NCBI GenBank assembly: GCA_026419785.1
Contig: JAODTK010002488.1
Location: forward strand, 124,001 to 188,000
From: Sclerodactyla briareus
Lineage: Eukaryota; Echinodermata; Holothuroidea; Dendrochirotida; Sclerodactylidae
Reading direction: 5' to 3'
Length of the DNA stretch: 64,000 bases
Positions 34,901 to 48,300 of the stretch are shown here, one piece after another. Each line of letters starts with the position of its first letter. Within the stretch, counting starts at the first letter, position 1. Both the position numbers and the translations under genes were made by a program. A model generated the notes under the pieces. The model did no database searches. It was not told the DNA's origin and saw nothing but the letters and a program-made list of their open reading frames with translations.

Positions 34901-36380
34901 GATTAGCTCTGTCCGAATCCCAGTAAGAGCCCTTGGAGCTTTGTTCAAACCCAAAGGCATGTCTCCTTGATTGACCTATGAGATTCAGGTGGGTAACTCT
35001 GTAATGGGAGTGGGCAAAGATTTGTAGCACAATCGGTTATTGTCTGGTGGGGGTGTGGGGGTATAAAGGTGTGATGAACAGGGAGTAAATAAATAAATCT
35101 AGAGATAACCACTCAACTGAATCGGACAATAAATTACTATTACACAGAGATGCCACTTGGACTGATCGGAATGGTACTTCCACCTATCGTTGACCTTTGA
35201 CCAGGTGATCCTGTAGCATTCGGTTGTAGTCGTACACCATGTTCCTTCATCTTGGTCACTAGAGGGGGGGTTGCGGATTCCTGCTCTCGATGCTTGACTG
35301 ACAAAAAGCGGTCAAAGGAACATAAGCAACATGACAAATATATCACCTTTCCGGTTCACAATTCACTAACCAACATATACGCAGAGTTTTGCATTGTTGT
35401 GGATGTTGTCAGGTGGGGATATAACAACACATATGAAAGCCCTGAAGATGGAACAGGAAAAACAGTCACAGTGTCCCTGTTTACTGACTCTACCCATGGT
35501 GATTATTACGCACCACAACAAAACACCCTGGAGGATTTTGGCCTCGGTAGGAGAAATACTTAAGCTTACAGTGCATTATCCCTTCAATGTACCAGAAATG
35601 AAGCATGTACATACATGAAAATTATTCTTATATAGCACTTCCCAGAGCTCAAGTGCTTTACAGAGAGAGAAAACCTGAGAAGAACAAATTATATACAGTA
35701 AAGAGAGAATAGATATTCTAAACCGACATGAATAGATATGTCTTTCAGCGATATTTGAAGCAGCCAATGGCACGTCGCTATTTCATAATTGAATTGCCAA
35801 CAATTCTCTCCAAAAATGGCCAACTCAGCTAACTAGTGGAAATGAAAAACAAGACCACCTGTAGTCTGCCCCGTGCGGTCTATATAAAGGATACATTCTT
35901 TGATGACAAAGTGTTTTGCTCTTGGGTGGGCTGCCATTTCTCTCCAGGTCTAAGATGTGTGTGGGATCTCTTCTCCTTCAGCTCGGCCTCAGGGTGTCAT
36001 ACTTGGCGCTTAATTCCTGGACGACTGTGGAAGGTGGAATAAATGGTGGTGGATGCCTGATAGAGTGTGTAACTACATAACTTCATAAATGAAACAAACT
36101 ATTAAATGGTAGAAGAAATTGGGCACAATGGATGGGCAATTCCTTCTGATGGCAGTTTTTTAGCTCAAACCAGCTATGTGGGTTGAGCTATTGGAATCTG
36201 GCATGTCACTCTATTTATTTATTATTCTATCTATCCAGTATTTCAACAATTGCCTTTTTGGCCCCCAAAACAAACATCCTCTGTGATGAAGATGGAACAA
36301 ACTGGACACAATGTTATTGACCCATGACGACATGTTTGCTTTGTGAAGGTCAAGGTCAAAGGTCATTAAACGGGGCAGTA
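31990..36380. other. Non-coding stretch with dispersed repeats
   Basis: No exon of IFT74 or another gene was recognised. Present are a T-rich tract at 32,068-32,118, a direct duplication around ATATGGAATATTTGCAG (33,405 and 33,697) and a SINE tail at 35,618. Confidence 0.4.
35615..35682 (-). repeat. SINE 3' tail fragment, minus strand
   Basis: Read on the minus strand it gives TGTAAAGCACTTGAGCTC followed by GGGAAGTGCTATATAAGAATAATT, the same tail type as in the fuller SINE at 43,470. Confidence 0.6.
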
Positions 36381-36404
36381 TAGGCCATTATGTGTAAAAT
36401 TTCA

Positions 36405-38600
36405 AAATGTATCTCCTATAAATTTTGGTGCACCAGTGCTGATGTCGGTCATAATGATGGTATAACAGCCATACCTCTGGGGTGTTCAGGATTTTTTGGT
36501 CTAAGGTCCCACTTGGCCCATGGGCCCATTTATGAAATTTCACACAATGGTACTTGAAATGCACCTCCTCTCTCAAGATTAATTGATGATCTTCAAAGTT
36601 ACAAGTAACGGTCCTTGGGAAGAGGGCCATTGGTGGTGTTCAGGGATTTGGGCTCAAGGCCCAGTTTGGGCCCTAGGGTCCATCTTCTGAAATACCGCAA
36701 ATCTTGTATCTCCTACAAATTTTGCTGCACAGTGCTGATGTTCAGTCATAATGGTGGTCTAATAGCTGAACCTTCAGGGTGCCTAGGGATTTAGGTCCAA
36801 GGCCCAGTGTGGGCCCTGGGGCCCATCATGTGTGGATTAGCACAATGTGATTCTCCTCTTAAGAATTTCAGTGCACAGTGCTGACATTCGGTCATAATGA
36901 TGGTATAACAGCCATACCTCTGGGGTGTTCAGGATTTTTTGGTCTAAGGTCCCACTTGGCCCATGGGCCCATTTATGAAATTTCACACAATGGTACTTGA
37001 AATGCACCTCCTCTCTCAAGAGTCATGATGATCTTCAAAGTTACAAGTAACGGTCCTTGGGAAGAGGGCCATGGTGGTGTTCAGGGATTTGGGCTCAAGG
37101 CCCAGTTTGGGCCCTACGGCCCCCATATGAAAACTGCAAAATCTTGTATCTCCTACAAATTTTTGCTGCACAGTGCTGATGTTCAGTCATAATGGTGGTC
37201 TAATAGCTGAACCTTCAGGGTGCCTAGGGATTTAGGTCCAAGGCCCAGTGTGGGCCCTGGGGCCCATCATGGGAATATGCAAGCTTCTCCCTCTAGAATT
37301 CAGTGCACCAGTGCGGACATTAGGTCATAATGATGGTATAACAGCCATACCTCTGGGGTGTTCAGGATTTTTTGGTCTAAGGTCCCACTTGGCCCATGGG
37401 CCCATTTATGAAATTTCACACAATGGTACTTGAAATGCACCTCCTCTCTCAAGATTCAATTGATGATCTCCAAAGTTACAAGTAACGGTCCTTGGGAAGA
37501 GGGCCATTGGTGGTGTTCAGGGATTTGGGGGCTCAAGGCCCAGTTGGGCCCTACGGCCCATCATATGAAATACTGCAAAATCTTGTATCTCCTACAAATT
37601 TTTGCTGCACAGTGCTGATGTTCAGTCATAATGGTGGTCTAATAGCTTTACCTTCAGGTTGCCTAGGGGTTTAGGTCCCAAGGCCCAGTGTGAGCCCTAG
37701 AGCCCATCATGTGGAATTATGCAAAATGCTTCTCCTCTTAAGAATTTCAGTGCACAGTGCTGACATTCGGTCATAATGATGGTATAACAGCCATACCTCT
37801 GGGGTGTTCAGGATTTTTTGGTCTAAGGTCCCACTTGGCCCATGGGCCCATTTTATGAAATTTCACACAATGGTACTTGAAATGCACCTCCTCTCTCAAG
37901 ATTCAATTGAAGATCTTCAAAGTTACAAGTAACGGTCCTTGGGAAGAGGGCCATGGTGGTGTTCAGGGATTTGGGGCTCACAAGGCCCAGTTGGGCCCTA
38001 CGGCCCATCATATGAAATACTGCAAAATCTTGTATCTCCTACAAATTTTGTTGCACAGTGTCATGTTCAGTCATAATGGTGGTCCAAATGCAATGCCTTC
38101 ATGGTGCCAGGATTAGGTCACCTTCATGGTGGCCAGGATAGGTCCCAAGGCCCAGTGTGAGCCCTAGAGCCCATCATGTGGAATTATGCAAAATGCTTCT
38201 CCTCTTAAGAATTTCAGTGCACAGTGCTGACATTCGGTCATAATGATGGTCTAACAGCCGGACCCTTGGAATTTTGGTCCAAGGTACTACTTGGGCCCGT
38301 GGCCCATTTTATGAAATTTCACACAATGGTACTTGAAATGCATCTCCTTCCACAAGCTTCAATTGATTTTCTTGCATTAACGAGTTACATGTAATAGTCC
38401 TTGGGTAGAGGGCCATTGGAGGTGTTCGGGAATTTTTAGCCCAAGAGCTCAATATATGGAATTCTGCAAAATCTTGTATCTCCTACAATTCTGTTGCACA
38501 GTGCTGAATTCAGGTATAATGATGGTCTAATAGCTGTACCTTCAGGGTGCCCAGGGATTTAGGACCCATGGCCCAGTGTAACTGTTGGCCCTGCGACCCA
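36405..38600. repeat. 440 bp higher-order tandem repeat
   Basis: The landmark CTCTGGGGTGTTCAGG starts at 36,475, 36,918, 37,351 and 37,797 (spacing 433-446); a degraded fifth unit follows near 38,265. Each unit is made of three related monomers of about 145 bases. All have a GTCATAATGRTGGT block and a GGCCCANTNTGGGCCC-like block, but differ in between (GCCATACC, GCTGAACC, and the GATCTTCAAAGTTACAAG type). A GGTCAAGGTCAAAGGTCAT motif precedes the array at 36,348. Confidence 0.93.
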
Positions 38601-40945
38601 TTATGTGGAATATTTATTGACTGCTAAGACCTCTTTAGGCCATATGAAGATCATGGTCAAAGGTCATGAAGGGGCACGAATAGGCATTGTTGAATCCGCC
38701 TCTTGGACTAAGGATCGTGAACATTATCACATACAAATTGTAACAGTCTGTCTTGGTACATTCGTGCAGTTTGAGCTACGCACCATTGGTGCTCTAGTTT
38801 CCACCCCTACTCTCCCCGGGTATTTCCTAATAGGCAATTTCTACCAAAATATTTGATTTGGGACAAGTTTCTGTTTTTTCATGTTATCTTTAGATGGTTT
38901 ATCACGTTCCCCAGGAAGAGGGGGGAGGGGATGGTCAAACCACAACAATGCTACCAGGACAGGATAAAACTGAAGTCAAGCACTCAGGAGCAGGACAGAA
39001 CAGTATTGTATTCAATATTATTTAAAAATTCTAAGGAGAATGTTTCAACATTACAGGGGTTCCATTGTAGGCAGCCGATCTGTTGTGAGCGAAGCAAGAA
39101 CACCATTAACAACAACATGGTGTCATTTAGAGAGATTCATACACTCCTTCAGTAACATTAAGCAAACAGTAAAGTTTTGCATTCCATTCATCAAAAGTGA
39201 AATTGCCAAGACAGCAACCACGTGCTGACCGTTAGGGGATCCCAGGCAGCCGTTGGAACATGGACTGTGGCGAGCGCTGCATGAATAGCCTGGTTGCTCT
39301 TAAAACATTGCAGAGCATTATAACATGATTCAACCAACCAATTAGCCTGTTGAAACAGGCGTTTGACTTTGTTCACCTCGTATCGGCCACTCATATGTGC
39401 AGGGTGACCCTTGAACCAATCCAGTGTGTGCCTAAACAAATGCCTGTGCAACTTCGTTCTGCTCGCCGTCGAGCTGAGTCATGGGCGGGACTAGTGGGTG
39501 GTGCAACGTCAACGTTGATTGTACAATCGAAGATTCTCTTTACTAAATTACGGGAAACGGCCATGCCTGCTGAAAAATCACTCTATTGAATCTGATCTGA
39601 AATTGTTTAGACAACCTCCAACCTTAATTTGTGGCATACTGTATGGATATTCTCTTTTAATTCCCCATTTGAAGCTGCAATACCTCTGCGCATAGATAAA
39701 ACAGTGGCTTCGGTTCATTTCAGGCTTCAAATGCATCATTCTTCGATAAGCTCTCATTTTCGGTATTGTCAAAGGTTATCGAAAGTCTTCTGTAAATATT
39801 CAGGACCAAAATATGGGGCGAATTATCGGGTTGCTCCCACTATATTAACGCCCATGTGCTACTGATGAGTGACATCTATGTCACATGAATCATAATGAGC
39901 AGAATCCCAATTTTTTGGGACTTGTCAAACGAAGTCCTGCAGACGATATAATGATAATATTTGACCGTGGTAATATACTGAAGAGTGATAGCCCTCTATT
40001 TTAGGACGGCTTCCACAACTTCAAATCTTCTTCAGCAGGCCTACCAATCTTGTCACTCTTGTAAGTGCCTGGTCTGCAGTGAGTGGAGTAATGGTTATAA
40101 TAAATAACAATCATAATACATTCAATTTTTACAAGCACCTGATACCCAAAGTAACTCACTTTTTCTTCACAATGGAAACGAGAAAGAGGACTGAAGATGT
40201 GTCTTGAGATCCTATGAAAATGTTTCTAATATTATGTGCAGCATTTCCTATGATGAGAGCAGATTGGTTATGCAATGAGTAAAGGAACCATATGACTAGT
40301 TGTTAACAAACCAAACCGACAATAAAGAGGAACAGAGATTAACGCCCAGCATATGTTGGTGCACCAATATAGTGAGTGTTTAGTTTAAACTTCCACAAGC
40401 ACCACGGCACCCGCCCATTATTTCCCAGTGTAGTAGACGATAATGCCTCTTTCAACCAGGTGAAAAGTACAAAACAGGTTTACCTTTGTCCATTAGCTGA
40501 CATTACACAAATTGCATCCTCAACTTTGACTTCACTTTCAATGAGTGCACATATTTGAAACTGACAATGGTTTTCAAAATTCGCATCACACTATGAGTCA
40601 CAAAACTCATGTTATACGGTGAACAATAGGCAAGCAATTACTAGAATGTTTGAATGGAATCCTGTAAATAGGGGATGCCGTCTTATTTTGATGTGGCAAA
40701 AGTTACAGGACCTATGGTAATCAGCCTTCCAACCTTCCAGTTCAACACACCTACGGATGTGTCTGTAAAAGTCCAAAATGTGGTGATATACAGCCCAGAT
40801 CACCGCGGATAAACGAAAGGCTCAGAAATGGGTTATAAAAAACGAAACCAACAAGCTCACCTAGACTGAGAGGTCACATAGACACCCTGACTTCCTAGGC
40901 ATCTTTCAAAGGAATAGACCAAATCAAAGAACTTATCATGATTAC
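38600..40945. other. No recognised gene
   Basis: Expected position of the last IFT74 exons, but none could be recognised on the minus strand. No transposon or array was identified. Confidence 0.4.
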
Positions 40946-40999
40946 CTGTTTTGAATTCTTCTTTCTTTTCTCCAAGTTCACCCTGTCTTCCATCAGTTT
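40946..40999 (-). CDS. IFT74: IFT74 exon (KLMEDRV block)
   Basis: 54 bases between CTTGACAG and GTAATC, in phase, reading KLMEDRVNLEKRKKNSKQ. It corresponds to the family's LHQERMIL-type segment directly after the exon at 41,704. It is the most C-terminal exon I could find; the remaining roughly 80 residues of the usual protein are not seen. Confidence 0.85.
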
Positions 41000-42331
41000 C
41001 TGTCAAGGAGAGAGTTTATAAAAGCATTTATTGATTCTTTCTTTTCCTCTCATTTTCTAACCATCTGATTGAGACGAACGGTGCCCACAGCCTATTCCAA
41101 GTTGGTGTAGAGCTACTCCCAAATATGTGGTGGAGCCTCCTTACCACAAAGACAGGTATGTTCTCCTATTGTGGACTCGACACAATGTCACACTCATAGC
41201 ATATTATAGATATTGGGACTGTTCTATCAGTAGGAGAGTAATCCATTACAATTGCACTGAAAATATTGAGCTTGGTGGAGAACCCTGCATGACCATGCAG
41301 TTGTGGATGGACACTGAAAAAAAATGTGCACCTGGAAGGATCTGAATTTCGGCACTATCAACATTCAGGGGTGTATTTGGATGGAGGAAACCACAGGCAC
41401 ACATCCCCTAACTTGATGTCATAAAAACTGTAAACAATGAGCATTAGAAACATGAATTGGCACCATTTTGTATAGTAGCCTCTTTAAAAAGACAAAATTG
41501 CCTAAATGAGAGAGGACCCCTCTCTCCAGGATGGCAGTAAATTAATTCAAAGACTTGCACCCCCCCTCCCCCCCACCCCCATATTGACCAATTCTGGAGG
41601 TACCCTTCCTATGCTGAAGATGATACAAAAAGCTTACAAAGGTTCTCTATTGAGCCACAGCAGATTATGCAAACTAATTTATAGCAGGTGAATTGAACCG
41701 TACCTTTTTCTTCTCATCTGATTCCTTCTTGAGCTTCTCTAGGTTGGAGTAGTTGACCAGTTCTTGTGTCATATGTTTGATGCTCTCGTTGAGGCCACCA
41801 GCTCTAGTTTGATCTTCTCCTCCAACTGCTCCACCTTCTGAAGGTCCATCTGAAGCTTATGGCTCTCTAAGAATGAAAAAAAACAATGGTCATGACCTTG
41901 ATTTGATTTCTATGGGTTCAGGAAAGCACGTTAAGGCTCCTCTAATGCAACCTGGCCGTATTGATCGTGGATGGGCACCGGCGATAACTGGCCCATCTAT
42001 TCTAGACTAGTGCTCAGTTGTTAACGAGGCAGGGGTGTACAATCCCAACCTGCTCCCAGGACAGTCATTTTACGTCCCCATCCGAAAGGACTATCAGTGA
42101 ACTCCAGTTCCCGACCACTTCCTCAGAACCTGCAGGAGCGGGAGTTCAAGCTCAATATGACTGCTCACAACCGACCAAGACGAGGACTTATTTGCAAATA
42201 ATCCCGTAACCAAACCCCAGAACCCCAGAAAATCCACTATATATCACAGCGGAACCATGAGTGAACACAGACACTCATATTGCATGCTACAACACATGTT
42301 TGAATACGAACAAAGGGTTAGGAGGAGAAAT

Positions 42332-42362
<31 letters not shown>

Positions 42363-45300
42363 GGGCTGATACAAGATAGCAAGAGGGGATTGCAGCCCAA
42401 TAAAGGAATATATCCAGAGCTTCCAAAATCACCCATTGGTCCACAGTAGATAATGCAACCTATTATCAATTTGAATCTCTGAAAAGAAACAATGGCCACA
42501 ACTGTCACAATCCCAACTGAACTACTGCTATCGGTTGTAGGTACCAAGGAGTGCTGAAAGATTGTTTAGGGGGGTGTACTCCAAAATTTCTGGGTTGTAT
42601 CAAGGTTTGCTTGTTTCAAGGCAACCTACTCTGTGTGAGGATTTTGCTCACCTCAGTCTCTCATACTGCATGTTAGAACATGTGTGTCTGAACAAGCATC
42701 ACATACACACACACACATACACTGTCATACCCGCTTAGATTCTCCTGACTTCTGTCAAGGAATCAGACAATGATAGTAAAGGCTGTCTTACTAGTGGGTT
42801 ATTTCTGAGGAATTGTCAGTCCATGTATTCAGTGACTGAGGGGTTATAGGGGGTGTCGAATGCATTAGACACTAACCATCGTTGAGGCCGTGGCTGGTTG
42901 CCTCTGACTTATGCATCTCGTTCTGCTTGAAGTTCAGGTCGTCTTGCATCTGAGCCAGCTCCTTGGGTGTGGGCATGTGCTTCTGACGGCTAGGTTCTGA
43001 AATTGAGAGGCGGGTAATCCTGTAAGCCACATGAACAAGCGAAGGCAATGGACTTCTTCGGCTAGTTTACTTTGGGGTTAAATGTGGATGGAGAATTCAG
43101 CCTGCCTTGGTCGTAATAAGGAGATTTCAAATGACATTCTGAAATATTGTGCTTTTAATGGTCTGGACCCTGAAAACCACTACGAATCCCCCATAAAGGG
43201 ACTTTGAGATATCAGTTGATATTTGACAACAGTTCAAACCAGGCCCAAGATTTTTTGCAACTAACAGGTGAAACGAAAATGATCTGACCTACCTTTGAGA
43301 GACCATGAAAACCAAAAGCCTGGGGAAAGTGGAGGGGAGTGGCACAAAGCCCATGCTGCTGACCTTTGACCCAGGTGATGAATGACAACATATCAATGAA
43401 CACACAATATACAGTCCTCAACATGTCAATGTCATGTCAATTTCCAAAGCATCTCAAGTTCTGGTTTCACTGATAGCTGCAAGCGAGACATAGAGAGGTT
43501 GTGGGTTCGAGCCTGCCACGTTGTACCCTTGAGCAAGGTACTTTATCCCGCTTGCTTCTCTTCACCCAAGTGTACAAATGGGGGACCGTGAGGTATCGGA
43601 ACACAATTGGCGCTGATTGTAGCTGCCGCGGTATACTCACCGGGATTGTCGGAGTGCGTGACGGTTCCTATGATCGGGGTAATGTCTGTAAAGCGCTTTG
43701 AGCACTTCGGGGTGGGAAAAAAAAAAAAAAAAAAAGCGCTATATAGAAGTATCAGATATTATCATTATGAAGCAACCGTCCTGCCCGACTTTATTTTTCT
43801 TGCTGTGGGGGGGGGGGGGGGGCACTGAATTGCCTCTCCTCTTCTGTGGCTCATGCAGAGTACCAGGTAGAAGCAGCAAGAAATTTTGATTCAACATCAT
43901 CACTGTAGGAGCGAGCCATAGCCCCATTTGGATTTTTTCCCTACAAAATACTGAACTCACGAGAACACAGTCGTGTAATATTACCTTGCTGGGTGTGTCC
44001 GGATAGGTCACATGGATCTCCATTCCCTGTTTAACGAATCCCCCTCAAACTTCTTGCTCTCCTCAAAACTCTGCAAGAACTCTCAGGAAATGAGGAAAAG
44101 TTTGAGGGATTGATCAATTGCTTGGATTAATTTATTGTCAGACAAGAGTTTTCAGATATTCCTGTCAGTGGTCAGATAGGCAAGTATCTGGTTTTGTGAT
44201 AAGGTCATACCCTGGCATAACACCATAATAGGGTCTAACCTGCCAAACCCTTAGTTCTAGGCCATGCCCTATACCCTGGGTTTTTTTTTATATATATTTA
44301 ATTTGTTTTATTCAATTGGTAGAGCGTCGACCTTCCCCCGGAGACCATGATTTTGGATCCGAGTCGGGGAATGTTTTTCAATATGACTCAAAATGGAACA
44401 TATATATAACCCATTTCAACAAGTACAGTAAATGTGTTACTACTGACAACAATTACAACATTTTTCCCCCTGTCTACAATCAATACCTAACTCGTACATA
44501 ACTCTGGAATGCTTCGGGTCGAATCAAAATTATGATCTGTAATGGAGGAATTTCTAATAAAAAGCCCTTGCTTTCATTTCATCACCTAATGCCAGCCTCA
44601 TGTAGGATTATTTTTCCTAGACCATGTGTGGTACTCCCTATCTGCATACATGGTAAATACTAGGTGAGTGGATTGTAGGGGAATTCACTGTCACCTCATA
44701 AACTTTATATCAGCTCTGCGGTATTTTTTTCGCCTTTGAGCTTGCTCTTACAATTTACACAGAGGTATTTCCTTCCTGAAATTGTTTTCTTTGAATCGAT
44801 GATCTTTGTTTAAGGCCCCAATAAGTCCCTTTGCCCTTGGCATATCTGGGCTCTATTTGGATTACTGTCCACTGTTACACGAACTGACAAAGGTAGAACC
44901 ATCCCAGTCCATTTCAAGGTCTTTGTTGGTTAATCGTACCGCACAGCATTTATAGTACAGTATATATATATGAAGAAGCCAATGACCAGACTCATCACTA
45001 ATATAATGCTTTGGATCAAGATGAATCGGCACTCTGCAAATTGACTGACCATGTATTACAGTTTGCCACAATATAAACAAAGCAACACTGAGTAACTTGC
45101 AGTGGTCCTTTTTTATTTATTTTTCATTTGTACAGAAACATCATGCAGACTTTTGCACCTGATGCCAATTAGGATCTTTCCGAAAGTTTTGGCCTTGTAG
45201 TGACCCAAATTTGGCTAAATCTATCCTGGCAATCATGGGCAGGACGAAGGAACAACCAATGAACAGACAGATAAAACCACTGATAATTATGACTGACAAT

Positions 45301-48300
45301 CACAATAGCTTAAAAGAGAACAAAATCCTTAACCTACCATTCATGGTTTCCGCCCGTTTCCTTCACCTCCTTGTACTTTTTTGTCTTCTCCCCTGTAAAG
45401 GATAAATTGATAGAAGGCTATAGGACCCAGAACAGGAAAAAGCATACTACAACCCTTGAGTACTGAAACAGGCTTGGACGCATTCTACTATGTATGGAAA
45501 CTTCGGTTCGATTTTTCTCACCTCGAGACAAGGTAATGTATGCTATGCTGATTACTCAGGCACAATAACGATAAAGGATTTATTAGTGCCCTTGAATAAA
45601 AAAAAAAATCTCAAGGCCCTTCACGAGCAGGGGAAATAAATGTAATTCAGCAATCGATATCTAGGCATCGCTCTAAATTAAACGCTGGCTCAACAATCTT
45701 ATGTAATCATTGTTTGAGTAGCGGTATCATCCAGCTTAGACTGCGCGGCCGAGTATCTCGCAAACAAGGCTAACCCCAGTGAAAACAGGATAGCCGCGTA
45801 GTACTTGGAAGCTTGAAACATTTGCAAATCATGTTTTAACTGAGAGAAACAAGTGAATTATAATCTCTCACCGAGATTTTCCTCCAGCTCCTGTCTAATG
45901 AATCGAATCTCCTGCCTGAAGATGTTATCACCTCTTTCATCTCCTGGGTCCCTGCAAAAGCCAAAGTTAAAAAAAAAACTTTTTTCAAATCTAGACTCAC
46001 ACTTGTCTGCCTAAACCGCTACTCCTTATGAATAGGTTGTCTAACATTCAGAGGCATAGCCATGGGCGGTCCCCAGGGTTGACTGGGTGGAACACTCCAA
46101 AGACCTGCTCCCGCCTGAACATCACCCAACACTGAATCTTCTCTCGTAATCCTACTGTCGCTACCATTCTGGACTTTTTTCAGAGTGACCGTTACTTGGG
46201 TGACCACCCATACCAATAGCGACCTCTTCTCATCCTCTGCAGACATGCCTTTATCCAATCATTTCCGGTATTCTTTCCCCACCATTTGATCCTTTTCTGT
46301 CGTCCCACTGTTCTCTTTTCCCTTACTTTTTTCTCTTGGATATCCATCACTACCTTCCCACCCCCCACTCATTTCTCACTTCAACTGGTCATCTCCCAGT
46401 TGGTCTACCATACCTAATCAAATTTTTCCCTCTTCCTCTGTTGAATGCCCATATCCTACTATCCCTTTTCCCACTGCCACCCTTTCTTCTCACCCACACT
46501 CATAGCTTACTTTTAGTCGGCTAGTGTTCTCCTGGTGTGTCTACTAGCCCGTTCCAGCTGTTCCCCCACCACCCTTCAGATTCCATTCTTTTCTTACTTT
46601 TCTCTAGACTGGCCATCTGGTGTCTACTCACCTTTTTAGCATTTCTCCCTTCCTCACTCCACTGATAGGAGTACCCGTCTTTCATCCTCCTCCCTTCCTC
46701 CCACCCTTCCTTTTCCCATTCTTTTCTTACTTCTCCTTAGACTGGCCTCGCTGATGTCTAGTTCACCCCGTTTCAGCAGTTTGCCTCTCTCTCTCCCATT
46801 CTGCTGCTGGAGGATATTTTCCCACCCACCCCCCCCTTCCTTTTCTCTTTCTCTTTCTCACTTTTTACGCTAGGCTGGCCCATATGATTGTCTCTCTATT
46901 TGGTTTCAGCAGTTCTCTCTCTGCTCCCACTGCTAGAGGTATCCCCCTCATCCCTCACTCTTCCTTTTTCTTTCTCTAGGCTAGACTCTCCGGATTCCTA
47001 CTCTGACCTGTTTCACAGTTCTCTCTCTCTCTCTTCACTGCTTGGAGTATCCCCCTCTCATCCCCACCCCTTCCTTTTCCATTCTTTTCTCACTTTTCTC
47101 CAGGCTGGCCATTTCCTGGTTGTGCTAGTTTGACCTGTTTCAGCAGTCTGTCCCTCTCCTCTGCCGGGTCCCTTTAGCCTGCTCTTCTTCTTCCAATTGT
47201 TTCTTCTATCTCGAGCTCATGGAGCGGGTTGTAGATCTTGACAGCCTCCTGCTTCACCAACGATGCTTTCAATCCGCAAATGTGGAAATACATTTTGAGT
47301 CTCAGTACAATAATGAAAAAGGGGTGTGTTCATCTCCTATTTAAAAATAATGGTGAGACGTGCAGTAGAATCAACTGGCCTCTTGCCTCCCCGGGAGCAT
47401 ACAGAAATCCCAACAGTCCTGGCTTATTATGTCAATACTGAGCTTGCTTCTGATACTACAAAACATCGTCAAGGTGTTATCATCAACTCTCTTCCCATTT
47501 GAGTACCTGTCCTATACTTAGTATCCTAAATTTGTGGCCTAAGCTGGCAGCCTAACTCCAAAGTCATCACACTTGTTTCAGGTTCAATTGTGATTGTTCA
47601 CTTTTTTCTCCCATTGGTTAAATAGCCCCTTTTTGTCAGTAGAAATCTTCCTTGCACGTCTGTATATCTCTTCCTAGAAAGTGTCAAGATTTAGTAGCAG
47701 TCCGCCCAGGCCGATGCGCAACTTGAAGTTGGGTCCTAATATGATGACTGTATTCTGTTGTTCTTTCGACGTTTCCCAAAATTTCCACCGGATATGACCT
47801 GTTCATGTCACAAGAGCGCAAGTTTGATTTGAATGGTTGTATTATATTGTGATCTGAGTCATCTGATAAATATTGTATTTAGAGTGCTAGGTGCCCAAAT
47901 TAATGATGACCCGCTACCTCAATCATCTCTCAATGTTTGACGGCCCAACGTCACCCCCCTACAAAGTTGTAACCAAGTCACTAGAATTTGTCAGCCACGT
48001 CTATTTACCCAAAATATGGCACAAGTCAAGTCATTTCAAGCAAATCACCGTACAAAGTCAATGGAGCAGTCATCATTTCTTGTCAAGTCGCACAACTTTT
48101 CAACCCAAGTCTCAAGTCGTGACTTGTTAAAACATTAGCTCATCATCTAATCCCAATAGTGAGGTGATTGCCCTCCAGGGGTTATTTGTCTGATCAAGAC
48201 CTGAACAACCCAAGGAGACAAATTTGATGCTACCTCCTCCATATCAATCTTTCTTGGTCACCAATGCATCCAGCTGCTGCTGTTTCTCCTCCAGCTGATT

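Noticed and set aside
43470..43560. Functional tRNA gene
   Set aside because: Only the B box region is preserved, no closed acceptor stem, and it continues into a SINE body and tail.
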